In this document: one piece after another, positions 10,108 to 20,919 of the stretch
How positions within the stretch are numbered: the first letter of the stretch is position 1
Layout: each line of letters opens with the position of its first letter
Origin: Russula earlei
Lineage: Eukaryota > Basidiomycota > Agaricomycetes > Russulales > Russulaceae
Direction of reading: 5' to 3'
DNA length: 29,401 nt
Assembly: GCA_025769875.1 (NCBI GenBank)
Contig: JAGFNK010000622.1
Coordinates: 1-29,401, forward strand
Position numbers and translations under genes: made by a program
The notes under the pieces: model-generated
What the model saw: the letters and a program-made list of their open reading frames with translations, nothing else
The model's database searches: none
Told to the model about the DNA's origin: nothing

Positions 10108-11705
10108 ATGGTGGTATGTGTCATTACAGCATCTCGAGCTTGGACAGCTGCTCAAATCTTGACCCCCATTCTCGTCGCCCTCGTTCTTTGCCTTTCCTTT
10201 GTCCTTTATCTTTTCTACAAGTCTGGGCGTCTCCCTCGTCTCGCCTCCAACAACCCTTTCATGCGCCGCAGTCGACGACCCCAGTTACCGCGCAGATGGA
10301 CGATAAACGACGACGCTCCCAACAGAGCCGTCCTCCACGATCGCGACCCAGAAGTGACGCCGATACTGAGTCCGCACCCCCATTGGACCTCCTTATCTCC
10401 CCACGATGCCACCGATCGGCAGCGTTTCAGCGGCCCTCGCTCGAAGATGGCGATGCTGACTCCCGCGTTCTCGAGTGCGTTCCGCTCAATACGGAGGCTA
10501 TTCGGCGTTGGCCCCATCCCGGTCTCTCGCGTCCCCGTCCCCGCCGCCTTTGACCTCGAGGACACGGAAACGGAAACGGACCTGTTCGACACCCTCCGCA
10601 GCAATTCGTCCAGATCCTGCAGAAACGGCACCCCGACCCAGGCCCCGACTCCCCTCATCGACCGCGCGCTCTCCTCGCAAAATCTGGCTGGCGATCTGTC
10701 AGGAAGCTCGGCCGCGCTCGACCTGATGCTTGACTACGGCCGGGGATACGACGAAGAGGCTGCGGATTTCGGGAGAGATGGTGGCGTTGACGATCATGAT
10801 AGTGAGAACGGCGGCGCTGAGAACGAGGTCATGTTGATCTCTAGGGACGGAGAGGACTTCTCGATGGAGGGGAGTATGGTCCATGGGCCGCTGGGCAACC
10901 AGAGTCCTGTCGACGCGGAGGTGAACAGGGATCGGAGAAGCATAGAGGTTGTACCACCAACTCCCATACTGAGCAAACAGGTGAGCAGATCTCCGAACAG
11001 TTTTGTTGCATCGCTGATACGGACGCATAATCCCCTTAATTCCCCAGTCATTCCGCTTCGGCGCTTATCACACGAGAAGCAGCGTCCACTCCCCACCTCA
11101 CGACCTCTTCTCCGACAGTTTCCAGCCTCATCCCTTCTACACTTCCACACACGACTTGTCCAGCCTCCGCTTCCCCCGTACTGCACCCTCTTCGCATTCA
11201 CCCACACCCGTGTCGGCGCCTCTGGCCGCCTCGAATAACGGCGGGGGCAGCGGAACCCGGCGACGGCCATCTCACGAGCGCCCAAACGGCGCGCAGCACA
11301 CCCACTTCTTCACAGAGGCGACGCCACCCATAGATCCTTCAGACCACCCGAGCACCCACCCGCCCCCGCCGCCAGCAACGACCACGACCAAGATGTCGTC
11401 CACCTTCCCCTTGTCGCCAGACGCGCGCTCGGGTCTCCTCCCCTCCTCGTCGTCATCGTCGTCATCGTCGTCGTCCGCAGCGGCGCCAGCGGCAAAATTC
11501 TCCCCGTCCGTCTCGCCCCACCTGCAAAACTACTGCGCCGTCGTTCGCCGGACGGGCGCATCCCGGTTCCGCGTACGTCCCGCCGAGCTCGGTCCCATCG
11601 AGCCCGATCAACGCGTCGGATCCGCAGAACCTGATACCGTCTGCGGTGCGGGGCGCCGGTTACAATCCGTTCCAACACACCCGGTCGGCGAGCGAAGTCC
11701 AGTAG
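10108..11705 (+). CDS. Single-pass membrane protein of unknown function, Ser/Pro-rich cytosolic tail
   Basis: I do not recognise a named family; the layout resembles the many basidiomycete proteins with one membrane helix and a long disordered tail. Exon 1 is 10108-10980 and exon 2 is 11048-11705, joined in phase 0 by a 67-nt GT-AG intron, about 509 residues. Residues 15-36 form a clear membrane helix (ILTPILVALVLCLSFVLYLFY), followed by positive charges (KSGRLPR, MRRSRRPQLPRR) that predict a cytosolic C-terminal tail. The tail is rich in Ser, Pro and Asp/Glu, with an ETETETD run, a polyproline patch and an 11-residue Ser run near 11446-11478, and ends GYNPFQHTRSASEVQ. The start is uncertain: earlier exons coding an extracellular part may lie at 9420-10107. 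One extra base in an A-run near 11527 must be skipped to reach the likely C-terminus; otherwise the frame ends at 11818. Confidence 0.6.
11443..11478 (+). repeat. TCG/TCA microsatellite coding poly-Ser
   Basis: A short array of TCG and TCA triplets lies inside exon 2 of the membrane-protein gene and codes for a run of eleven serines. Such triplet arrays change length easily; in-frame variation between strains would be tolerated because the surrounding tail looks disordered. Confidence 0.8.
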
Positions 11706-13650
11706 AGATGGCTCGCTCGTGTTGCGTAGCTGCAGACCCCCTTCGAGCGAATCCAGACCAGAAGAGAGGCATGTCGCTGCTCTTGATCATCACACCACGT
11801 TTCGGAGATGGACGGTAAGGACGTGGCGCAAAACTCATGGTTTCCATCTGGACTGCCTAGAAATTAAAATTTTAATCTCACACACCGCAATGCCTACGCC
11901 ACGCCCCTATATACATCGCAAAATCCTATCCTTGCTTTCCATACGACCGAAACGAATGGCATCTGGCATCGGTATATTCCGTGTATCTAGTCACTTAAGA
12001 GCATGTGTTCTCGATGTATAACTTATCCGCTTTGTACGCTTTCGAAAGGACTCATTTCACCATGTCATGTTTTACCCATCACATTCGTGCGAATACTGTA
12101 ATCTTGGAGGGATGAGAGTTGCCATCCTTGCTCTTTCGCTTTCGGGCGGAATGACGAGCACAGCCACCCCATTTGTGACTACTAAAGAGCGAGGGCCATA
12201 GGGAAGAGAGGAGGCTCCAACTTATTTCACCCATTTCACAATCACCACAGCCCTCCCTGAGACGATGTACGGTCTAGACCCTACCGGGACAGATGTCGCG
12301 CACAAAATGGAAGGATCCACTCAGTTGTACACGGATCGCAAGGGGGCAAATGAAAAGAACTCTTGCAGGGCGTCACGCGGGGGCTTTTGGACACGGAGAA
12401 CACGTCCGTTATCGCTGTCTTTTTACCGGACGGGTGCCATACGGCTTCCATTATAGCCCCATTGCCAAACCTCGTAAAGAGAAAAAGGCAGGGATGGAAG
12501 GGGTGTTTCCGTACCAATTACGAGCTGCGCGCTGCGGGAGAAGCGGGGAAAAAGAGCGGAAGTGGGAGTGGCTGTGGAAGTGTGCATAGTTGTTGTTGCG
12601 CGTGGGCGTGAGCACTCACGGCGCAGGGCTACGTCAATCACGGAGGTGCATGGACAGAGATCGGAGCGCCGGGGGTTTTTCCACCAAGGGCGCAAGTGAT
12701 CGCGTGAGAGGAGTGGGAGAGGTGAAACGACAACACGTGTAAGGATTAATAGTTTTACTTGCACGGGATCATGCGGGTTTGACAAGCGCCCGTTCTCGTG
12801 CCATCATCATCTTGGTCAGAGAACGGGAGGCTGGTGTGAAGTGAAGAGGGTCTGGCCGGCGTGGACACAGGGTTAAGGAGACAAGTCAAGATCAGATCAA
12901 GAGTGTTGTGGGTGCGCGCAAGAGGGATCGGATATCCGGTGATCATTGATTATTAAACAGCAGGAGTCAGAACCCGTGAGGTTGGCCAGGGGGTGGTGGC
13001 ACGATGCACATGGCCGAGAGTTTGAAGAACGAGGGTTAGAAAGCCGAATGGGTGAGGGTGAACAATTGGGAATGTCCAAGCAGATGTCGAAGAAAGGCAG
13101 TTCGGTCCCGGTCCGGAATCTTCATTTCCTGGGCGCAAGCAAACGCTGCGGTGAACTGTCTTCCCCAGATTTTGCAACCCCCAGTTGGTTCCCGAGCATC
13201 CGCCTCGTGTCTTCCGTGAATGTACCCCATGTTTGGGTGGCTTCTCCCATGTCCCGCTCTCCCGTCTAATCCCCGATCCGACTGGACGCGAGAACGATAA
13301 CGTTGGATGGATGCATATGGGAGGTGATGACTTCCCCCGGCGGGGTTTGAGAGCCCGTTGGCCTTTGAGGAGCGCAAAGAGGGGCACCACCACACCAGGT
13401 GAGGACCGGAGCTGAGTGACGCGGCCTGGGATCAGGTTGCCTTGCCTTTGTACGACGCATCGTGGCCAGTTGTATTGATCTTGATTGACTCGATGGATGG
13501 GAGCAGCCACGGGACGCTGTACAAAAAAGGCAATTACACGTGGGGTGAAGAAAAATTTGTGCGCATACATCCTCCTGGCCTGCCTTGACTTTACATACCC
13601 CCGTTTCCTCTCTCTTCCACCCCCTTTCCCCACATCTCCCCCCCTCCCCA
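11706..13650. other. 1.9-kb stretch without a recognisable gene; pyrimidine-rich leader at the end
   Basis: No protein family is visible on either strand. A 14-bp AT-only palindrome lies at 11863-11876. The last ~70 bp (13580-13650) are strongly C/T-rich and run into the ATG at 13651. Pyrimidine-rich tracts of this kind are typical just upstream of highly expressed filamentous-fungal genes, so this is probably the promoter and leader of the aminopeptidase gene. Confidence 0.5.
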
Positions 13651-16600
13651 ATGTCCCCGCCTCCTCCGCCTCCTCCTCCTCCACCACCACCACCACCACT
13701 CTGCCTGCCCTCCTTCACCCGCAAGGGCAAGAAAAAGCAGCTCGAGGAGGTCTTCGATGAAAAGACGACCTCATCCCATCTCTCCGGATCCCGCACTCCC
13801 GGCTCTCGCGGTTCCCGCGGTTCCCGCCGCTCCCAAAGGAGCTCCCTCCCCGCGTCTCAACGCCCGTCTCATGCCGCCGGATCTCCCCTCACTCGCTTCG
13901 CTTCGTATTCCCCCACCGCGACCCTCACCGATGCCCAATCCAAGGCAGAGATCGCCTCCCGAGCCGAGAAGCTCACCTTCTCGGAGGACTCGGAATCGTA
14001 CAGCCAAATCCCCAGGATGGCGCCCAAGCTCGACCGCTCTCGGTCGAAGCTCACCCGCGGCAACACCCTCCGGAGCAAGCTAGGCTACGGCTGGGGGCTC
14101 GGTTTCGGCCGCAAGGATAAGGACAAGGATAAGGAGGACCTCTTCACCGAGCTGGACCGTTCGTCATCCGCCACCACCATCCTCCCCGTCTATCCGCGAG
14201 ATGCCCCTTCCGCCATCGCCCTGGAGGACGCGCAGCCCCCGACTCGTCACATGTCTCAGCGTTCGAAGATCTCTCCAAGCTTCCAAACAGAGCAAGGTCA
14301 GCCAAGCCAGCGGGGCCTCAAAGACCAGCAATCTCTCCGGCGGGAGCAAGCGGTCCAACAACTCCAAGCGGCCCTCCCTCACAGGCAGCGGCTCCATAAA
14401 CACCCTCGTCGGCTCAGCCCTCGAGCGCAAGGAGGCCTATCAAGATCCCATACGCGAAGACGTGGACACGTACGCGCGGCTCGTCGAACTGCGCAAAGTC
14501 ATGGCAAAGGAAAATCTTGATTACTAGTCCGTTCCATCCCTTTTTTCTTTTGTTGTCTTCGACGCTGACGTGCTTGTGTGTATAGCGTTGTACCTACCGA
14601 GGACGCCCATCAATCTGAATACACCGCCGAAAGTGACAAGCGAAGGGAATGGCTCACAAAGTACGTGACTCCGCAATCTCTGACTCAATCTAATAATCGT
14701 TCTTACTATTCTAATCTAGCTTTACCGGCTCGGCTGGCCAAGCTGTCATATCAAGGACTGCCGCTTATCTTGTGACCGACTCACGCTATTGGATTCAAGC
14801 TGAGAGAGAGCTTGATAACAATTGGGTGTTGATTCGCACCGGTATGCTTTCCGGACCACGAAATTGGGTGGATTGGCTTACTGTGAGTGCGAGCTCTAAT
14901 CCCTCTATTTGACATTGACTCTTTTTGCAGGATCGTGTCAATACATCGAGGGTTGGTCTTGATGCTCGCATGATCTCCAATGAGGTTGCACAAGAACTTT
15001 ACCCTCTGTTGCAAGCCAAAAATTCCAAGCTTGTTTACCCATCTCAGAACCTGATTGACCTGATTTGGGAGGATAAACCAGCCCGTTCAAAGAACAAAAT
15101 CTTTGTCCAGCCCATCGAATACACCGGTGAGTCCTACAGCTCACTGTCTCCGCTTCGTCACTCACTCGTGCGCCATGTTCTCATACAGGCAAAGATGCTT
15201 CGAAAAAGCTCACCCAAGTGCGTGATTGGATCAAGAGCTATCACCCATCCAGCACATCGCCCTCCAAGAGCCCACCGCAGCCACGCGATCAACACGTCGG
15301 CACCTTAGTGACCAATTTGGCTTCCGTCGGTGAGTTTGAATTTAGCCCTTTATCAACCATCGTGCGATCATGACTCTGGAATGTAGCATATGTACTCAAT
15401 CTTCGTGGCGACGATATCCCCTTCAATCCTGTCTTCATCTCATATCTGTACATCGGCTTGGATCGTGCCATCCTGTTCGTCGAGCAGGAGAAGATCGAGG
15501 TGCCGGTCCGCGAGTATCTCCAGAATCTCAAAGTCGAGATCAGGGAGTACAACGCCATTTGGACCTTTTTGCGCATGCGCGAATGGGGTGAAGGCAAGGT
15601 TCGTGTTCTCGCTCGACTCGCTCCAATCATTCGTATTAAACTTGTTATGACATCAACAGATCATCGTCTCCCCGCAGACGTCATATGCCATTTCGCTTAT
15701 GTTGACACACATGCGTTACTCCCTGGCCCCTTCGATCATCGAGGAGATGAAGAGCGTCAAGAACGAGGTTGAGATCCAGGGCCTCAAGCGTGCCTACCTC
15801 CGTGATGGTGCCTGTTACGTGCAGTTCCTTGCTTGGCTTGACGAGAAGATGGCCAAGGGTTTCGAAATCACCGAGTGGGAAGCCGCTTGGCGACTGACCG
15901 AGTTCAGGAGAAAGGCGAAGAACTATATGGGACTTGCCTATGAGAACATCTCCGCTGCTGGACCTAATGCCGCTCTCCCACATTATCGCGCATTAAAGAA
16001 CGGGGGTTTCGTGATAGACAAGGAAACCCCTTACCTCAATGACTCCGGAGGACAGTATCGCGATGGCACATGCGATACCACACGAACCGTGCACTTTGGT
16101 CGCCCAACGTTGGAACAGAGTGAGGCATACACGCGGGTGTTGCAAGGCCATGTAAACTGAAAATTTTCATCATCACCCACTTCATATACTCACTTCTAGT
16201 TGCGTGTAGATCGCCATAGACACTGCCATCTTCCCAAGGGGTACCACGGGTGCGCAATTGGATGTCCTTGCGAGGAAGAGTTTGTGGCAGGATGGCATGA
16301 ATTACCTTGTGAGTGATCCACGTTTTGATCAACTTTATTGAGATCCTCATTGTTTGCGATCCGATCGACAGCATGGAACTGGCCATGGTGTGGGATCGTT
16401 CCTCAACGTTCATGAAGGTCTGCATGGTTTCTCCAGCAGTGTGCCTCTGACGCGTGGCCACGTTCTCACCAACGAGCCCGGATATTGTAAATGGCATTCG
16501 CCTCTAACCTATATATGTCCATCTGACACGCCAAACAGACAAACAAGATGAATTCGGCGTTCGGATTGAATCCGTTCTTGTCGTGCGCGATGTGCAGACC

Positions 16601-16864
16601 AAGCACACCGAGCCTGACCAAAGCTGGCTTGGCTTCGAGCGGCTGACGTGCGTGCCGATCCAGACGCGTATGGTGCTGGAGCACATGCTCAGCAAGGAGG
16701 AGAAGGAATGGTTGCGAGAACACAATCGCCAGTGCCTTAACGCCCTCGAGGGTCATCTCCGGGACGACAAGCGTGCCCTCAAGTTTTTACGCCGCGAAGC
16801 GGAGCGTCCGATTGGCGTAGCGCCTGCGGGACCAGGCGGCGTCATCATCGATTGGGGAGAGTAA
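13651..16864 (+). CDS. Xaa-Pro aminopeptidase P (M24B metallopeptidase) with a long N-terminal extension
   Basis: The enzyme removes an N-terminal residue preceding proline and needs two metal ions, usually Mn. Ten exons: 13651-14526, 14586-14660, 14720-14882, 14931-15126, 15189-15329, 15387-15598, 15660-16151, 16210-16308, 16372-16486, 16539-16864. The core begins near [29 protein letters not shown]. Metal ligands are all visible: the two Asp in NDSGGQY and GTCDTTRT, His in [10 protein letters not shown], Glu in TNEPGYY and Glu in GVRIESV. The C-terminal domain ends GGVIIDWGE. About 885-895 residues are predicted, against roughly 620 for human XPNPEP1. The excess is a ~260-residue extension: a polyproline run right after MSPP, a basic KGKKK patch, Ser/Arg-rich and DKDKDKED segments. 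Within exon 1 the reading frame moves by one near 14240-14285; a 40-nt intron (14254-14293) or an extra base would explain this. The extension is not needed for catalysis and may direct location or interactions. Confidence 0.93.
13669..13702 (+). repeat. CCT/CCA triplet run coding polyproline
   Basis: CCT, CCG and CCA triplets code for a run of about 14 prolines immediately after the start of the aminopeptidase. As a triplet microsatellite it is prone to in-frame length change. A polyproline stretch at residues 3-16 could serve as an SH3/WW/profilin-type ligand; that function is a guess. Confidence 0.8.
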
Positions 16865-17611
16865 AGAGACAAGGAGGAGGGATGGGGGCAACATTTCTTT
16901 GTCCTCGTCCTTGTCTCTCTACCTCTTTTCTCATACCTTGTGGCCAGCGCAGAGCTTTCGTCGTTCCACTCTGCTTTTCGGCCAGCATCTCTTTATCCCC
17001 TCTGATTCACACTCGACCTTCTACTCCAGGATAACCTTTTCACCGACCTTCCCTCCGTCCGTTTGAACATCGCAGCGCTACCCCCTTCGCTTTGCCCATT
17101 TCGCTGTCTAGTTTATACGTTATATTTACATTATCAGTCTCAACTTCCCGTTCGTCCCAGGGAACACTGTCGCAGGGCGGCACTCTCAGGTGAACGACTT
17201 GTGAATAACCCCAGCTCTTTTCGCTTTCTGTTGTGATATACTCTTCGTACGATCGTTTTGTTTAACACATTTCTTATTACTTTCCGTGCTTTGGCACGAT
17301 TCTTCAGGATCTTATTTACCTTTCACTCGCCTCTTCCTCATGATCGAGCTATGAACTACACGGACGTGCGATGATATCGATAGCAACGACACAGAATTGG
17401 GTTGCGCACTTTATCTAAGTTAGATTTCCGTGATGTACATACCTCTTAAATCTTAGATGTACTTACTCAATATTCTGGCGTGCGAGTGATGGAATCAAGT
17501 GCGGAACGTCGCGTTGTGCATGTCCCACGAAACGTACAAAAAGGAGACGCAATGTGTGGGTGAGTACAGAATACAACAAGTCGGCGTGGTCTACCAAAGC
17601 GGTAGTGGCAC
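16865..17611. other. Convergent 3' intergenic region between the aminopeptidase gene and NOG1
   Basis: The aminopeptidase stop (16862-16864) and the NOG1 stop (17612-17614 on the minus strand) face each other across 747 bp. The sequence is T/C-rich on the plus strand up to about 17350 and then AT-richer. It presumably holds both 3' UTRs and polyadenylation sites. I see no convincing gene or RNA. Confidence 0.6.
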
Positions 17612-20248
17612 CTATCGGCGGTTGGTCTTGCCTCCTTTACGTTTCCCAGAGAACAGATGTTTCGGCTAAAAATCAAGGGTCGGCGACAAAGAAAACATCG
17701 AAATCGAAACAAAAGGATGGGACGTCGCGTCGGGCGCCAAGAAGATGAAACGACAAGCTAAAGCAAGCGAGGAGACAAAACGCACCATTTTGACTCTGAT
17801 CGCGCGGTCGCTCTCGCCCGCTTTCGCGAGCATGTTGCGCCCACGCTGACCCAGATTGCGTAAACGTGCGGCCCTGGAAGCTTGCTGTGTGTGTGCGTGC
17901 GTGTATGAACGAAGCCAATTAAAAAAAAAAAAGAGAGAAAGAAGTGCTCAATCAGTTTTGTCGTCGAAAATACGAGAGAGAGAGGAAAAGACGACGACGT
18001 ACTGCTTCGTCCCGCAAGCCTGCGAGCTGTCGATTGGAGCGCGGCGCACGCGCATGCTTCCTCATGATGACGGCGCCCGAGTTGGCCTTGCTGCGCTTTT
18101 GCCGCGTGCCCGGGCCCTCTCCGCCATCGACGTCCATCATCGTCTCGCCCTTTTCTCCCGAAACAAAGACGAGATCGTCCCCGTCCCCGTCCCCGCCATC
18201 GACGTCCATCCCATCTTCGGCCTCGTCGCGCTTGCGCTTGCGCCCCGCGCCGCGCATCTTGGCGATCATCACCGCGCGCTCTTGCAGGCGGCTCGGGTCG
18301 ATGCCCGCTTGGGTCAGGTCGGCCGTCAAGTCTGTCAGCGTGCGAAGGCCCGCCGTGCGTGGAAGCCGCGCCTTGTTCTTCATCTTCTTTTTGTTCTGTG
18401 CCTCGAGCTTGTGGCCGAGCGCGTTCTTTTTCGCAGTTGCTTCGCGCTCATCTTCCGAGTCAAACTGCCAACAGTATTCAATGTCCAGTCGACGCCAGTG
18501 CGCCTTTCCTGGGGCGTGACGCAAATTTCTGGGAAATGGGACTCACCATCTCTTCATGCTCATCGTAGTAGCCCTCAGCCTCGAGCATCTCCTCTTCACG
18601 CTCAAGGGCTTCCAACTTCTCGGCAATGTCGGGATCGATGAAATCAGCAATATTCTTGCCGTCCATGATTTCCGGGATAACGTCGTTCTTCCACTCGTCG
18701 CTCGCGAGCATATAGTCCTCTTCGCTACCCTCAATACCACAACAGCGCTATAAAAGCGTCATACGCACTTTTAAGGTTGACGTTGTATACAGCCCGCTCC
18801 GCCCTCCTCCAACTCTATATCTCTCTCGAGCTTCCGACGATCAGGGTCGTTCTTGTTATACCTTTTGCGGAGTTTGACCGTTTCTGGGATAAACGGTTCG
18901 CGGACAACATCATCACGCGGCTTCGGTTGAGCAACGTGAATTCGGTTGATGATGGTGTCAATTTTGTTGCCTTTGAGCTTCGCATCGACGCGCTGCGCCA
19001 GGAGGGCGTCGCAAGCCTTATTTTTGAGGTCCATGACACCTTCCTCGGAATAACACGACACTTGCACGCATTGCACACCCTCAGTGTCAATGATCTCTTG
19101 CACAAGCGATCGGTTATCCGGGGATAAGGTCTTCGAGGCGTGTAACATCGATCTTGTTGATAACAAGGATGGTAGGCTTGCCCGCAAACAACGGTTTGAT
19201 GGAATGGAATAGCTTACACTGTGAATCGAAGTCACAAAGCAGCGCAGGATAACAAGGGGGATCGCCACGTACCTGTGCTTCGACGGTATACCCACATTGT
19301 TCACTGAGGTCCATGAAATATAATACACAGCTCTTCAGGTGAGCCAACGCCGTGATGCTCTGCATCTCGATCGTGTTCATCTCCTCTAACGGATGGTCAA
19401 GGATTCCAGGCGTGTCGATGACCTGCCATCGAAGGTACTTGTAGTCTAGGTGTCCCACAAAGAGCGATTTGGTGGTGAATGCATATGGTTGGACGTCGAC
19501 GTCCGCGCGCGTGACCTTGTTGATAAAGGACGATTTACCGACGTTGGGATAGCCGCATATGAGGAGCGTGCGCGTATTCGGATCAATGGCTGGTAGACGA
19601 GATATGTGCTGCCGGACTTGTTCGAGGTACGCCAGGGGATCTTTTTGGCGGCGCATGACAGTCGCCATTCTATGGATGAGATTTTGCGTTCCATCAGGGA
19701 ACCTTATGGCAGTCGGAGAAAAGAAATGGTGCACACCGGCCTAGTGCTGCCTTCTTCAACTGTTTACACCGGTACAAGCTGTCTCCAAACTTGAGTAACC
19801 GGACGTAATCCTTTGCAACATGATCGATGAGATGCCGCGCGGTGCGTAACTGGCCAAGAGCAAGCTTGTAATGATTTTTATCATACAATACATTCATGAG
19901 GGATGACAAGAAGGGATGCAAGTCCTGTACAGCCTTGGAGTAAACCATGGGAAAGCCATAAAGCGTAAAAGTCGTACATCGAGCATGGGGAATTCAGAGA
20001 GGATGGCACTGAGCTTTTCGTCGAAAGAATCCTGCGTGAATTTGACTTTGCGCATGTAGAAGTTGCGAATGCGACTAATTTTGAAGTTTTTGTGAATGAC
20101 CTAAGGAAGGTTATGATATGATCGGATATTGTGACACAGGATGTGAACGTGCGGTGGGTGTCTTCCGTTGTGTCTTGGACAGTACTATGTCCAAGAAATC
20201 TGCCGCGGTTGGCACTGGGGCGATAGCTTTGAGGCCACTGGTCGACAT
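17612..20248 (-). CDS. NOG1: Nucleolar GTP-binding protein 1 (60S ribosome-assembly GTPase)
   Basis: Nog1/GTPBP4 binds pre-60S particles in the nucleolus and is released in the cytoplasm. Exons right to left: 20248-20153, 20100-19978, 19924-19737, 19669-19273, 19218-18765, 18724-18547, 18464-18003, 17884-17786, 17665-17612; about 682 residues, near the family's 630-660. The start [15 protein letters not shown] and the segment [15 protein letters not shown] are family-typical. GTPase motifs are GYPNVGKSS (G1), DTPG (G3) and NKID (G4). [57 protein letters not shown] and the end [17 protein letters not shown] match Nog1. A fungal-specific acidic, [15 protein letters not shown] insert lies near residues 550-600. 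Two single extra bases (about 19123 and 18792) interrupt the frame in exon 5; the remaining gene is intact. Introns are 40-120 nt; the first uses a GC donor. Confidence 0.95.
20101..20152 (-). other. Probable GC-AG intron 1 of NOG1
   Basis: On the minus strand the junction reads CCCACC|GCACGT ... CCTTAG|GTCATT. Using the GC donor restores the highly conserved RKTPTVI segment exactly, in phase 0, with a 52-nt intron. The GT four bases downstream would leave the frame one base out. The donor context is weaker than in the DPB11 GC-AG intron, so an indel near a normal GT donor is the alternative. Confidence 0.6.
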
Positions 20249-20919
20249 TACGACGTGCACAGTGGTTGAGGTTGAGGCCACGATTTAATCTTATTCCCAC
20301 GGTTGTACCTGTGGCTGACTTTTTGTTTACGTAACGCGAAGGCGGCGCGCGGACACTCTCACGGTTTAATAGATAGAAGAGGACTATGACATCAAGCAAG
20401 ATGAAAATAAAGGTTGGTAGGGGGTATCTCTATTGAAATTTGACGCGTTCCAGGTGTTCTTGTTTCACAAGACGACTGGGAAAAATCAACGCAGGCTGAC
20501 TTCGCCCTCGAATTTGATTTCTTGGTACTAACAAGCCTGAATGAAGGAAAGGAGATGCGCCTCTACATCCACTGATTGTCACATGCCATGGACCTCAGGT
20601 CTGGATTTCCAGATGGAAGTATATTATAGTAATTCTTGCCTTGCAAGACACCTTTTCCCCCTTTGTTTCGGTGTGTGAACACCTCCGAAGACCTTTGCGT
20701 CAGGGATTCTCGCTTGCTCTCCTCTGCTCTCTGTTTCCCCACTATCCTTTGACCTGCCCACAAACTCAGAGCGCCCTCTCCCGGCTCGCCGTATCTCCTC
20801 TGCGGGTATCCATAACTCAATACACGAGGCAGTGCGCCTACCCGTCACCCAACCATCACCCACTCACCTTCTCGCCATCTACCAATCCGTCTATTTTCAC
20901 CTCCATCCTTTCCAGCGAT
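20249..20919. promoter_or_regulatory. Divergent promoter region between NOG1 and the NLR-like gene
   Basis: NOG1 (start 20248, minus) and the NLR-like gene (start 20920, plus) diverge across 671 bp. The right half (about 20650-20915) is C/T-rich on the plus strand, like the leaders of many filamentous-fungal genes, and the frame upstream of the NLR ATG stays open back to 20641 without adding a recognisable domain. A perfect TATA box is not evident near either start. Confidence 0.5.

Noticed and set aside
12265..13796. Various 60-250 codon frames upstream of the aminopeptidase, including a Gly-rich minus frame
   Set aside because: The Gly-rich frame is the antisense of the polyproline triplet run; the others have no motif support.
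17944..18641. Plus-strand frames of 191 and 261 codons opposite NOG1
   Set aside because: They lie antisense to the conserved C-terminal coding exon of NOG1 and are Arg/Ser-rich shadows without motifs.
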